64,000 bases of DNA from Sinomonas gamaensis (lineage in GTDB: Bacteria > Actinomycetota > Actinomycetes > Actinomycetales > Micrococcaceae), in contig NZ_SSCL01000008.1 in assembly GCF_005876955.1 (NCBI RefSeq), positions 1-64,000 of the forward strand, in the 5' to 3' direction. This document shows, piece after piece, positions 44,524-53,465 of this stretch. A program made the position numbers and the translations under genes. Position 1 is the stretch's first letter, and each line of letters begins with the position of its first letter. The notes below the pieces were generated by a model. The model worked only from the letters and a program-made list of their open reading frames with translations, did not search any database and was not told where the DNA came from.

Positions 44524-46185
44524 GTGGAGAAGCTGCTGGACGTCCTATTGCTGGGGAGGATGCGCTTCCACGATCTCAGCATGCGTGGGCGCGTGGTGCT
44601 GAGCCAGCTTCCGCTCAACCTGACGATGCTGCTCGTGTGCCTCATCGCCGTCATCGCGGATCCGGAGATCTTCGGCAATCCCGGGTTCCTCATTGCACAG
44701 GCCTGGGCGCTCGCGCTGCTCGTCGTCGCCGTAGCGGTGCCGTGGGATCGCCTGCCATACGGGTGGTTCCTCGTCATGCCGGTCCTCGACTTCTATCCGG
44801 TGGGGCTCCTGCGCTATTCGAGCGAGCCGACCCTTCCCGGGCTCGGTCTGCTGGCCGTCTTCCCCATCATGTGGCTCGCCGGCTCGGGGTATCGGCCGCG
44901 GATCATGGTGCCGTTCGGCGGTGTGGCAGCGCTGCTCATGGTCTGGGTGCCGCTGTTCATGGAGGGCAGGGCGACGCCGCATGAGCTTGCCGCCAATCTC
45001 GTGGTGCCGTTCATGCTGCTCGCCATCGGGGTGGGCACATCGGTTATGACGTTGAGCGGCATGGCCCAGCAGGAGCGGGTCCAGGAGCTCCTCGAGCGCG
45101 CCGAGACGCGCGAGAGGCTCCTGGACACCGTGCTCGACACGGTCGACGTCGGAGTGCTCGTGCTCGACGACCACGGAGAGAACACGTACCTGAACGCCAA
45201 GGAGCGCCAGCTCTATGTGGCCGCCCTGCCGGCGGGCTCCTCAACGACCAACGAGGCCGAGCTTCTCATCTATTGGGAGGGCAGGGACGAGCCTGTTCCG
45301 CCCGAGCAGCGGCCGCTCGAGCGGGTCCTCAACGGGGAGACCATCGAGCATGAGGTCTACCAGTTGGGTCGCGGCCCCGAGGCGAGGACTGTCTCGATCT
45401 CAGGGCGACAGTTTGTGGACGCGGCTGGGAACAAGGCCGGCACGGTGCTGGCCTCGACGGACGTGACCGAGGTCGTGGCCGCTGTGCGTGCGCGTGACAA
45501 GTTCCTCGCCGCTATGTCCCACGAGTTCCGAACGCCCCTGACCAACATCCTCGGCTACGCCGAGCTGCTCTACGATGATCCGTCCCTCAGCCCCGCTGCC
45601 AGATCCGATCTGCAGATCATGGCCCGCAACGCTCGGCACCTGAACCACATGGTGGACGACATCCTCCTGAGTTCGGTCACCGGCTCAGATGCGCCCCTCC
45701 TGCGCAGGCCGCTCGACCTGTCCGAGCTGGCGCGGGAAGCCGTGGCCTCAGCGCGGGCCGAGGCGACGAGCCGTGGCATCGAGGTCGAGGTGAACGCTGA
45801 GCGGGCGCTTCCGGTCATGGGCGATCGGACTGGATTGGTCCGAATCCTCGACAACCTGCTCTCCAACGCTCTCAAGTACTCCTACGCCGGCACAAAGGTC
45901 ACACTTGAGACGTGCAAGGACGACGACTGGGCCGTCTGCTCCGTCACCGACGAGGGCCTCGGGATTGCCCCCGAGGATCTGAATCGCGTCTTCACGCGCT
46001 TCCAACGCAGCGACGCCGCCGTCCGGTCGGGGATCCCTGGCACCGGCCTGGGCCTTGCCCTCGCCAAGGAAGTCGCTGAACTGCACGACGGGCAGCTCGA
46101 CGTCACGAGCGTCGTCGGCGTCGGGAGCGTCTTCACGCTGCGCCTCCCCCTGCGCAAGACCCACGCCGACCTACCTCGCGCCTAG
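44524..46185 (+). CDS. Orphan membrane sensor histidine kinase
   Basis: A 553-aa two-component kinase. Six or more hydrophobic segments occupy about residues 30-185, then a PAS-like domain (LDTVLDTVDVGVLVLDDHGEN), a HisKA domain with the phospho-His in FLAAMSHEFRTPLTNILGYA (His333), and HATPase_c with N, G1 and G2 boxes (LLSNALKYSY, DEGLGIAPED, GTGLGLALAKEVAE). GTG 44524 is preferred to GTG 44464 because of a strong AGGAGG (44513-44518) at the right distance. No response regulator is adjacent. The gene is convergent with the lipoprotein pseudogene. Confidence 0.9.
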   Translation: MEKLLDVLLLGRMRFHDLSMRGRVVLSQLPLNLTMLLVCLIAVIADPEIFGNPGFLIAQAWALALLVVAVAVPWDRLPYGWFLVMPVLDFYPVGLLRYSSEPTLPGLGLLAVFPIMWLAGSGYRPRIMVPFGGVAALLMVWVPLFMEGRATPHELAANLVVPFMLLAIGVGTSVMTLSGMAQQERVQELLERAETRERLLDTVLDTVDVGVLVLDDHGENTYLNAKERQLYVAALPAGSSTTNEAELLIYWEGRDEPVPPEQRPLERVLNGETIEHEVYQLGRGPEARTVSISGRQFVDAAGNKAGTVLASTDVTEVVAAVRARDKFLAAMSHEFRTPLTNILGYAELLYDDPSLSPAARSDLQIMARNARHLNHMVDDILLSSVTGSDAPLLRRPLDLSELAREAVASARAEATSRGIEVEVNAERALPVMGDRTGLVRILDNLLSNALKYSYAGTKVTLETCKDDDWAVCSVTDEGLGIAPEDLNRVFTRFQRSDAAVRSGIPGTGLGLALAKEVAELHDGQLDVTSVVGVGSVFTLRLPLRKTHADLPRA

Positions 46186-46189
46186 ACCA

Positions 46190-46770
46190 TCACTCGGCGA
46201 CGTAGGAATCGACAGCCTGCTCGACGAGCGACTCCCCGGGGTTTCCTGACTGAATCGGAGTGGCGACGACCAGAACACTTCCACCGTGGGTGCCTTCGAC
46301 GTAGCACGCGATTTCGCGGTACCGGTGAATACCGTCTCGGGCGGTGTAGGTGTCCGACACGCAGGAGCCCGTTCCGCCCGCGAACCTCATTCCCGTCCGG
46401 CTGAATTCCTTCACGGCTGCCTGTCCGTTTTCCTCCGCCAAATGATCGAGGCGGAATTCCGGCCAGGCGGCGAGCGACTCGTTGCCTTCCTCGGTGTGGC
46501 GTTGAGATACAGCTCGAGGTCACCGCTGCCGGACGTCATTTCGGCGGAGACGCTTCCGGGGTCGCTGTCCTGCGGTATCGCCTCCGGCGGAATGGACATT
46601 CTCGCGCTTCGATCGGGGAGCTCGAGAGTTTTCCAGGCCGATGGCGCTGGACCTGCCTGAAACCACGCGAAAGCTGACGTCTCAGGCTGGACGCCGCACC
46701 CTGACGCCAGAATCACGACGACGGCGCCCATCCCGAGAATTGCGCGCGCCCTACTTGTTGCCGTCGCCAT
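46190..46770 (-). pseudogene. Frameshifted lipoprotein gene
   Basis: The first part (ATG 46770) encodes MATATSRARAILGMGAVVV and a lipobox ending LASGC at about residue 25, then a short domain to about residue 93. Near 46488-46500 the sense passes to another frame, which continues with TEEGNESLAAWPEFRLDH, AEENGQAAVKEFSRTGM and a Cys-containing end, SYVAE, at 46190. Both frames read naturally and complete each other, so one base appears missing after the GCCAC on the minus strand. The product would be a secreted lipoprotein of about 190 aa of unknown function. A sequencing error is possible. It overlaps the upstream lipoprotein gene by 20 bp. Confidence 0.6.
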
Positions 46771-47113
46771 CGTCCGGACCGCCGCGGTCGTCGCCGTCGC
46801 GGTCTCCGCCGCCCGGGTGAAGAGGCTGCGGCGCCGGGGCTGGGGGCGGGACGACGGGTGCCGGGGCCGGCGGTGGGACGACGGGCGGCGCCGGGGCCAC
46901 CGTCTCCGTGGGCATCGAGGACGACGGCGGCGACGTCACCGTTGGTGTCGGTGTCGGTGTCGCCGTCGGCGATGGAGTTGGGGACGGGATCGAGGTTGGC
47001 GCGGAGACCGACCGACTGGGTGTGGGAGCCGCAGGCTGTGAGTTCGCGCAGCCCACGAGCACGATGGTGGCTCCAAAAGCTGCGGCAGCAACTGCGGGGC
47101 GGAAAGTCTTCAT
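46751..47113 (-). CDS. Proline-rich lipoprotein
   Basis: A 120-aa secreted lipoprotein. ATG 47113 begins MKTFRPAVAAAAFGATIVLV and a lipobox-like LVGC (Cys22). The mature part is almost entirely Pro/Thr/Ser/Ala spacer (PTPTPT- and PPAPAP-like repeats), then Gly/Asp-rich (GGGDRDGDDRGGPDDGDGNK). Such low-complexity chains act as flexible cell-wall spacers. The upstream extension to 47233 is not supported. The end overlaps the start of the frameshifted lipoprotein by 20 bp, suggesting one transcript. Confidence 0.75.
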   Translation of the reverse strand: MKTFRPAVAAAAFGATIVLVGCANSQPAAPTPSRSVSAPTSIPSPTPSPTATPTPTPTVTSPPSSSMPTETVAPAPPVVPPPAPAPVVPPPAPAPQPLHPGGGDRDGDDRGGPDDGDGNK

Positions 47114-47527
47114 GGTGCCCTCCGAAAGCTCCTGACAGGGAACGTCTGGAGCATCACCGAGAGGACGACACCGGCGCCCGGCCGGTTCATCCGCCACGGA
47201 GACCTCTTGATCCCCACCACGGAACCTGCCCATCGGAGCACTAAATCCACCTTGACGAGATCAATCTCGGCAGTGCCCGCGGACGCGTCAGGCGCCGGCT
47301 GCTGAGCGGAGGTGAGCAGCAGCGAGTAGCGGGAGGCGGGGCTGTCGTCGTCGCCACCCATGATCCCCGCCTCATGGATGTCTGCGATGCGCTGTATCGG
47401 CTCACGGAGAGCACGCTCGAACACCGAAGAGCAGTGACGGGTCGTTGACCAAACCGTTCCCCAAGGCAACAATTGCTCCGTTGGGGGATCTTGTCCGCTG
47501 GTCTCGGACTCATGATCGGATCCAGCT
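47114..47527. other. Intergenic region without a convincing gene
   Basis: About 414 bp separate the divergent lipoprotein and small secreted protein genes. Long open frames exist on the minus strand, but they show no domain, no signal peptide and atypical codon patterns for this genome. I could not place promoters. Confidence 0.5.
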
Positions 47528-47902
47528 ATGACGATGAAAAGGCTCTTGGCAACGGCGGCAGCAACCGCTGCACTGCTCCTCGTCGGAACTGCCGCCAACG
47601 CGGATGATTGCGTGAACCTCTCCCGCGCCCCGGCGCCGTGCGGCTGGTCCTGTCCGGGCCCCGTCACTGACGGAAACTGGGTATGGCTTCCGAGCATCGG
47701 CGTTCCCGAATATGCCTGGGGCTTCGGCACTCCGGGATCCATCCCCTCGCAGCAGGTCGGGCTCCCGGGCGCCAATGGGAATTACCTGAACGACCGCGGC
47801 GGCGTCTCATGGCTCCACGAGAACAGCCTCTGCGTGAACGGCAATACCGCGCGAACAACAGCGAACAGCACCCACGGCATCCAGACCGGCTGCGGCGAAT
47901 AG
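47528..47902 (+). CDS. Small secreted protein of unknown family
   Basis: A 124-aa exported protein. The signal peptide MTMKRLLATAAATAALLLVG ends with cleavage predicted after ANA (residue 25). The mature about 99 residues include five cysteines (28, 38, 42 and two near the C-terminus) and are rich in Gly, Asn, Trp and Pro, e.g. PCGWSCPGPVTDGNWVWLPS. I do not recognise the family. It is followed 6 bp later by a strong bidirectional terminator and stands opposite an S53 protease gene. Confidence 0.7.
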   Translation: MTMKRLLATAAATAALLLVGTAANADDCVNLSRAPAPCGWSCPGPVTDGNWVWLPSIGVPEYAWGFGTPGSIPSQQVGLPGANGNYLNDRGGVSWLHENSLCVNGNTARTTANSTHGIQTGCGE

Positions 47903-47908
47903 TCATCC

Positions 47909-47951
47909 AAAAGCGTTACGCCCTAACCGGCGGTTAGGGCGTAACGCTTTT
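47909..47951. terminator. Bidirectional hairpin terminator
   Basis: A 21-bp perfect stem (47909-47929 with 47931-47951, core AGCGTTACGCCCTAACCG) with A- and T-runs on both sides lies between two convergent genes. Confidence 0.92.
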
Positions 47952-47964
47952 TCCTTGAGGGCGA

Positions 47965-49233
47965 TCAGAACCCGGCGACGCCGTTCGGGGTGCCGAGGCC
48001 GGTCGGCCCGTCCCAACCGGTACGCGCCGTGCACCACTGGATGGTCGTGCAGGAGCCATTGGAACCCGAGCTCACGTCGAACAGCGAGCCCGCGTGGGCG
48101 TACGGGATGCTGTTCGCATAGACGCCGTTGGCGGAGGAGCCCGTGTTGCCCGAGAGGGCGTAGACCGAGGCGATGATCGGGGACGCCTCGCTGGTCCCGC
48201 CGAACTGTCCCCACGTGGAGCTCTTGCTCGACGTCGGGTAGACCACTGCGAGTCCGCCGTTGGATGGGTCGGAGGCAGCTGCGACGTCGTTCATCGCCCG
48301 CTTCGAGCAGCCCGTGCTGAACCCGGCCGCCGCCGTCAGGGGCGCGTTGTAGGAGGAGCAGCCCGATCCCGTGCCGGACCAGACCGATTCAGCCCAACCG
48401 CGGGTCGTGCCCGGGGCCAGATTGAGACTCGTGCCTCCGACGGCCGTCACGTACGACGATGACGCCGGGTAGGAACCGCCCTGGTAGCCCGAGTCGCCGG
48501 CGCTCGCGGTGACGGCGATCCCCGGGAAGCTGTAGTACTTCCCGTAGGTGGCGTCGGAGGCGTCCGACCCGCCGTAGCTGTTCGAGATGGCGACGACGCC
48601 GGGCAGCTTGGCGGCAGTCTGGACGGCGGTGCCGAGGTTGGCAAAGGACGGCGTTGCCGCTTGGACGACCACGATCTTGCAGTCCGGGCACGTTGCTGAA
48701 ACGGCGTCGACGTCGAGCGCCTGCTCCTGCGCCCAGCCGAGATCGAACCTCGGCAGGCGACTGCCGCCGTTCTGGTCAACGATCGTGAGGCACCCATTGG
48801 CAGTGGTGCAGGCAGGGAGGCCGAACTGGCTGCGGTAGGTGCCGAGGTCGCGCTCGAGGTTCGGGTACCCGTAGGCGTCGACGATCGCGACCGTTCGCCC
48901 GCCCGAGGCGGTGCCGCCGAGGTTGTACGCGGAGCGCAGCTGGGCCGGGGTGAGGGCACTTCCCGGCGGCGTCGCGGTGTTGGTGATGACCTTCCCGGCC
49001 GCGTCGGTGGCCTGCCGCGCAGCGCAGGCCGCTTCACCGGGCGCCGGGGTCGAGCACACCTTGATCGAGTGGTCGGCGCCCTTGGTGACCGGAGGCGCCG
49101 CACTCGCGGAGGTGGCGCCGGTGACCAGCGCCGCTGCCATGAGCAGGCCCGCCGCGGTGGCAGACAGTAGCTTCCTGATGAGGAACGCCCCCTTCGGGTC
49201 TTGGCTTCCGCTGGCAGACCGCCAGCTCCACAA
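47965..49233 (-). CDS. Secreted S53 sedolisin-family serine-carboxyl peptidase
   Basis: A 422-aa exported protease. The signal peptide RKLLSATAAGLLMAAALVTG is followed by a short mature region, then the catalytic Glu-x3-Asp in GWAQEQALDVDAVSA, an Asn-rich oxyanion segment AISNSYGGSD, and the nucleophile in FGGTSEASPIIASVYALSG (S-x-A-S-P type). It is shorter than classic sedolisins and seems to lack the large N-terminal prodomain. The start is uncertain: the only in-frame initiator upstream is TTG 49233, and no ATG precedes the signal peptide. The gene ends against the terminator at 47909-47951. Confidence 0.82.
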   Translation of the reverse strand: MWSWRSASGSQDPKGAFLIRKLLSATAAGLLMAAALVTGATSASAAPPVTKGADHSIKVCSTPAPGEAACAARQATDAAGKVITNTATPPGSALTPAQLRSAYNLGGTASGGRTVAIVDAYGYPNLERDLGTYRSQFGLPACTTANGCLTIVDQNGGSRLPRFDLGWAQEQALDVDAVSATCPDCKIVVVQAATPSFANLGTAVQTAAKLPGVVAISNSYGGSDASDATYGKYYSFPGIAVTASAGDSGYQGGSYPASSSYVTAVGGTSLNLAPGTTRGWAESVWSGTGSGCSSYNAPLTAAAGFSTGCSKRAMNDVAAASDPSNGGLAVVYPTSSKSSTWGQFGGTSEASPIIASVYALSGNTGSSANGVYANSIPYAHAGSLFDVSSGSNGSCTTIQWCTARTGWDGPTGLGTPNGVAGF

Positions 49234-49323
49234 AGAGGCTAAGGGCGCGGATCCCTGAGATCGTGGATTCGCGGAGAAACTTAGGCGAATCCTTGCTTTT
49301 GCCGGAGCCTGAAGCCTGAACCC

Positions 49324-51085
49324 CTAGCCCAGGACCGCGTTCAGTGTGACGAAGCCATAGCCAGCAGAGCGGAGCTGGGAGATGACCTCGGGGAGGGCAT
49401 CGGCGTCGAGCGTGGAACCGTCGTCGGGATTCGAGCCGAGGTGCATGAGCACGATCTCGCCGGGCTGCGCCGAAGCCATGACCCGCTGGACCACGAAGCT
49501 CGGGCCGCGTGTGCCATTCATGGTGCCCTGCCAGCCCAAGGTGTCTACCGTCCAACGGATGGCCGCGTAGCCGGCGGCATTGACGTCGGCGATGGTGCGG
49601 GAGTCGCGGGCGCCGAAGGGGAAGCGGAAGAACGGGAGCGGGTCGGCGCCCGCCGCTTCGATCGTCCTCTGCGCGTTGCTGATCTCGGCGGCGATCTGCG
49701 CATCGCTCAGGGTGGTGAAATCGGGGTGAGTCATCGAATGGTTGCCGATCCGATGCCCGGCGTTGTAGATCAGTGCGGGGTCGGAGGGGAACTGGTTGAC
49801 CCAGTCTCCCGTGAGAAAGAATGTGCCCGGCACGCCGTTCGATGCGAGGGTGTTGAGGATCGACCGGAGGGCGGCGTCGTTGGCGCCGGCGTCGAAGGTT
49901 AGCGCGACGATCTTCTGGGTCGTCGGAATACGCTCGAGATCAACGCCCAAGAGCGAGGACGGGATCGTGGTGTAGATGACTTCGGTTCTCCCGCTGGCCG
50001 CGTGCCACAGGATCGAACCGTGCTGGAAGTCGCTGCGGCGGCCGCCGGTGATGCCGTACTCGTCGCTGACCGGATAGCCGAGCCGGCCGGTCTCCCAGCC
50101 GAGGGAGGCCCACGTCGCGCGGATCCCGCCGACCACGGCGTGAGCGCCCGTTGCTGGACTCCAGTAGATCGACGAACCGCCGCTCGTGCCGCTGAAGTGG
50201 TTGTATCGTCCTATCCCGTCGGCGGTTGGATTCTCATCGGTGACGGGGAAGGCGAGAACCCCCGCGGCCCCGCCGAGCGCCAGGTAGTCGCCCCGGATCG
50301 CCCCGTGCACCTCGTGCGCTCCCGTTCCGGGGCTCCAGTAGACCGAGCCGTTGGCGAAGTCATTGACACGGCCCGCCCCACCAGCCGCGGCCATCTCATC
50401 GGTCAACGGGAACCCAAAGAAACCGCCCGGCCCGCCGAGCTCCAGATAATGGCCCCGGATCGCCCCGTGCACCTCATGGGCCCCCGTGCCCGGGCTCCAG
50501 TAGACCGAGCCGTTGGCGAAGTCGTTGGAACGCCCCGCCCCACCAGCCGCGGCCATCTCATCCGTCAAGGGGAACCCGAAGAAACCGCCCGGCCCGCCAA
50601 GGTCCAGATAATGGCCCCGGATCGCCCCGTGCACCTCGTGGGCCCCGGTGACAGGGCTCCAATAGATCGAGCCGTTGGCGAAGTCGTTGGAACGCCCCGC
50701 CCCACCAGCCGCGGCCATCTCATCCGTCAAGGGGAACCCGAAGAAACCGCCCGGCCCGCCGAGCTCTAAATAGTGGCCCCGGATCGCCCCGTGCACCTCA
50801 TGGGCCCCGGTGGCACTGGACCAGTAGATCGAGCCCCCCCTGAAAGTCCTGACCGCGGCCGCCCGCGATCGCGTATTCAGAGCCGATCGGCGCGCCCAAG
50901 AAGGAGTTGGTGCCGCCCAGTTGTTGGTAGTGCTCGTCGATCGGGTCTGCGGTCTGCATCGGAACCAGATTGGCGACGGTCGCGGAGACTCCGACCGGGG
51001 CTGCTGCGAGAGCCTTGCCCCCGACGCCACCTGTGAGCGCCAGAATCAGGACCAACCCGAGGACAGGGAGTGGAGACCGTCGCAT
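49324..51085 (-). pseudogene. LGFP-repeat polysaccharide deacetylase, frameshifted in a G7 tract
   Basis: ATG 51085 begins a signal peptide (MRRSPLPVLGLVLILALTGG) and a first LGFP-type segment ending DFQGG. The frame then meets a run of seven G (plus-strand C7, 50834-50840). With six G the coding sequence continues as GSIYWSSATGAHEVHGAIRG, so one extra base splits the gene. Downstream are five further LGFP/FGFP repeats (54 aa each for the first copies), a linker, and a C-terminal NodB deacetylase with NHSMTHPDF, RFPFGARDS and VLMHLGSNP. The NodB motif 1 reads TFDAG instead of TFDDG. The repaired product would be about 586 aa and act on peptidoglycan or another wall polysaccharide. Either phase variation or a sequencing error could explain the frameshift. 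Confidence 0.8.
50280..50830 (-). repeat. Near-identical 162-bp tandem repeats encoding LGFP modules
   Basis: At least three consecutive 162-bp units (54 aa, core GAHEVHGAIRGHYLELGGPG) inside the deacetylase gene are nearly identical at the DNA level. A fourth, more diverged unit follows towards the C-terminus. Such recent duplication makes the copy number prone to change by slippage or recombination. Confidence 0.85.
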
Positions 51086-51251
51086 GGTGACCCCTTGGAG
51101 CGGCCCAGACTGATCCGGGCTTTGGCATCGACAGTAAGGTCTGCGAGCCCCGACCGCGTGAGGCTTTGGTCCCGCCGCTCCTTCCATTTTCACCGTACCC
51201 CGCGCCCGGGGGCTTGCGGCAAGGCCCCGAGGGTGCCGGAGAATCGGCGGC

Positions 51252-52727
51252 GTGAATGCGGACATGGCGGGGCATCAGGTGGTCGTTGTCGGGGCGGGCC
51301 CAACGGGGCTCATGCTGGCGGGGGAATTGGCGCTGGCCGGGATCGACGTCGCGATCCTTGAGCGGCGCGAGAATCAGGACCTCGTCGGCCAGCGGGCTCT
51401 CGGCTTCCTATCGCGCACGATCGAGGTCTTCGATCAGCGCGGGATCGCGGACCGGTTCCTGGAGCAGGGAAAAATCGGGCAGGTCGGTGGCTTCGCCTGG
51501 ACCCCTCTGGACATCAGCGACTTCCCGACGCGGCACAACTACGGGCTCGGGCTCGCGCAGCAGCACATCGAGCGGATTCTCGCCGGCTGGGTGGACGAAC
51601 TCGGCGTCCCGGTCTACCGGGGGCGCGAGGTGACGGGCTTCGCGGAGGACGCGACCGGCGTCGTCGTCAATCTTGCGGACGGCGCGACGGTAAGCGCGCA
51701 GTACCTTGTGGCGTGCGACGGCGGGCGCAGCCGCATCCGAAAAGCCGCCGGCATTGAGTTCGCGGGCTGGGATGCGACGACGAGCAGCCTGATCGCCGAG
51801 GTCGAGATGGACGAGGAGCCCGAGTGGGGCCTGCGCCGTCAGGGCTTCGGCCTGCACGGCCTGTCGAAGGTGGAGGGCACTGAGTCAGTCCGCTGCATGG
51901 TCACGGAGGAGCACCCCGGGCGGACGGACGAGCCGACCCTGGAGGACCTGAGCAAGGCCCTCATCGCGGTGTACGGCACTGACTTCGGGCTGCGCAGCGC
52001 GGCGTGGATCTCGAGGTTCTCGGACACCACCCGTCAGGCCGCCTCGTACCGCAAGGGACGCGTGCTCCTCGCCGGCGACGCCGCGCATATCCACTCCCCC
52101 ATGGGCGGCCAGGGCTTGGGCGTCGGCGTGCAGGACGCGGTGAACCTCGGCTGGAAGCTCGCCCAGGTGGTGAAGGGGACGTCGCCCGACAGCCTGCTGG
52201 ACAGCTATCACGCCGAGCGACATCCGGTCGGGGCGCGGGTGCTGCACAACACCATGGCGCAAGTGGCCCTCAGCCGCACGGACGAGCGCACGGACGCCCT
52301 GCGGGACATCGTGACCGAGCTGCTCGGCATGGACGAGCCACGCAAGCGGATTGCCGGAATGATGTCCGGCCTCGACATCCATTACGACCTCGGCGAGGGC
52401 CACCCTTTGCTCGGGCGTCGCATGCCCGACCTCGACCTTGCGACCGTAGATGGCCCGATGCGGGTGTTCTCGCTCCTCCACGGGGCACGGCCGGTGCTCC
52501 TCAATCTCAGTAAGCCCGGCCGGTTCGATATACGCCCGTGGGCCAGCCGGGTCCAACTCGTGGATGCCGAGGTCGAAGGCCGGTGGGAGCTTCCGGTTCT
52601 CGGCCGGGTTCCCGCTCCGGACGCGGTGCTGATCCGGCCAGACGGTTACGTCGCGTGGGTAGGAGAAGCGTCCCAGAGCGGGTTGCGCGAGGCGCTCACC
52701 ACCTGGTTCGGCCAAGCCTTGAATTAG
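51252..52727 (+). CDS. FAD-dependent monooxygenase (aromatic/rifampicin type)
   Basis: A 491-aa class A flavoprotein. It has the FAD fold VVVVGAGPTGLMLAGELALA (about 9-28), the VACDGGRSRIRKAAG middle motif, and LLAGDAAHIHSPMGGQGLGV with VQDAVNLGWKLA. The C-terminal thioredoxin-like tail, seen in rifampicin monooxygenases and polyketide hydroxylases, is present (LATVDGPMRVFSLLHGARPV). It may detoxify an aromatic antibiotic or act on a catabolite. GTG 51252 is used (ATG 51264 also possible). It stands divergent from the deacetylase gene. Confidence 0.88.
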   Translation: MNADMAGHQVVVVGAGPTGLMLAGELALAGIDVAILERRENQDLVGQRALGFLSRTIEVFDQRGIADRFLEQGKIGQVGGFAWTPLDISDFPTRHNYGLGLAQQHIERILAGWVDELGVPVYRGREVTGFAEDATGVVVNLADGATVSAQYLVACDGGRSRIRKAAGIEFAGWDATTSSLIAEVEMDEEPEWGLRRQGFGLHGLSKVEGTESVRCMVTEEHPGRTDEPTLEDLSKALIAVYGTDFGLRSAAWISRFSDTTRQAASYRKGRVLLAGDAAHIHSPMGGQGLGVGVQDAVNLGWKLAQVVKGTSPDSLLDSYHAERHPVGARVLHNTMAQVALSRTDERTDALRDIVTELLGMDEPRKRIAGMMSGLDIHYDLGEGHPLLGRRMPDLDLATVDGPMRVFSLLHGARPVLLNLSKPGRFDIRPWASRVQLVDAEVEGRWELPVLGRVPAPDAVLIRPDGYVAWVGEASQSGLREALTTWFGQALN

Positions 52728-52751
52728 GTACCAATCCGGTACAATTGATCC

Positions 52752-52958
52752 ATGGCGCTCAACATCCGCATCCCTGAGGCTCTCGACCGCAAGCTCGAAG
52801 CCGTCGCAGCAGCCGAACATGTTTCCAAGAGCGCGCTCCTGCTGCAAGGCGCCCAACTCGTTGTTGAACGGCACGAGCACCGAAGCCAGGTCGAGGAGGG
52901 ACTCGCGTTCGTTCTGTCGCACGACGCGGAACTCCTCGAGCGCCTCGCCGACGCGTGA
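52752..52958 (+). CDS. Ribbon-helix-helix antitoxin
   Basis: A 68-aa protein beginning MALNIRIPEALDRKLEAVAA, a CopG/RHH-type N-terminus with a short basic beta strand followed by two helices. It probably binds its own promoter and neutralises the Doc toxin whose gene follows with a GTGA overlap. It starts 25 bp after the monooxygenase stop; the A/T-rich sequence at 52727-52750 (TTAGGTACCAATCCGGTACA) includes a GGTACC-like element that could be the operator. Confidence 0.85.
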   Translation: MALNIRIPEALDRKLEAVAAAEHVSKSALLLQGAQLVVERHEHRSQVEEGLAFVLSHDAELLERLADA

Positions 52959-53326
52959 CCTCGTTCGTTGACCTTGACGATGCTCTGCTGATCATCGAGC
53001 GCCTCGGATTCCACGTCCGGGACGTCGGTCTCCTTGCATCTGCTCTTGCCAGACCGGCGACTACGGTCGGTGGCCGCGACGCTTATCCGAAACTGACATT
53101 TAAAGCCGCAGCATTGCTTGAATCCCTCACGAAAAATCATGCACTCCCCGATGGCAACAAGAGAACCGCGTGGACGGTAATGGCGGTGTTCCTCTGGCTC
53201 AATGGATACAAGCATGACTTCACCACCGATGTTGGGTTCAATCTCGTTCTCGGCGTTGCGGATGGAAGCATTCCTCTGAACGAGAGCGAACAGATCATCG
53301 CAGCTCACCTCAAGCCGCGCGTCTGA
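52955..53326 (+). CDS. doc: Doc-type Fic-fold toxin
   Basis: A 123-aa protein of the death-on-curing family. The active-site motif is HALPDGNKRTAW (His62, Asp66, Gly67-Arg70). It matches H-x-F-x-D-G-N-K-R except that Leu replaces Phe. Doc phosphorylates EF-Tu and stops translation in other systems, which is known for the family but not shown here. GTG 52955 overlaps the antitoxin stop. The pair is a complete type II toxin-antitoxin module. Confidence 0.9.
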   Translation: MTSFVDLDDALLIIERLGFHVRDVGLLASALARPATTVGGRDAYPKLTFKAAALLESLTKNHALPDGNKRTAWTVMAVFLWLNGYKHDFTTDVGFNLVLGVADGSIPLNESEQIIAAHLKPRV

Positions 53327-53407
53327 GCCTCCGATTCCTTCAAGGTGACCGGCGCCTCACCTCATCGGTCGGCGGGCCAGCGGGGGCGTAGCGACTAATC
53401 CTTCCGA

Positions 53408-53446
53408 GAATGTCCCGCTCTAGATCTCTGTTTGAGCGGGACATTC
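53408..53446. terminator. 13-bp inverted repeat between convergent genes
   Basis: GAATGTCCCGCTC (53408-53420) and GAGCGGGACATTC (53434-53446) pair around a 13-nt loop between the Doc gene and the convergent oxidoreductase. It is a likely bidirectional terminator or a palindromic extragenic element. Confidence 0.6.
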
Positions 53447-53465
53447 CCGAAAGCAGCTTGGGGCG

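Noticed and set aside
47110-47775. 221-aa minus-strand ORF across the lipoprotein/secreted-protein gap
   Set aside because: No signal peptide, no domain, overlaps the better-supported secreted gene on the plus strand.
53327-53465. Attachment site or tRNA remnant beside the toxin-antitoxin genes
   Set aside because: Only a 13-bp inverted repeat of terminator type is visible; no tRNA or integrase.
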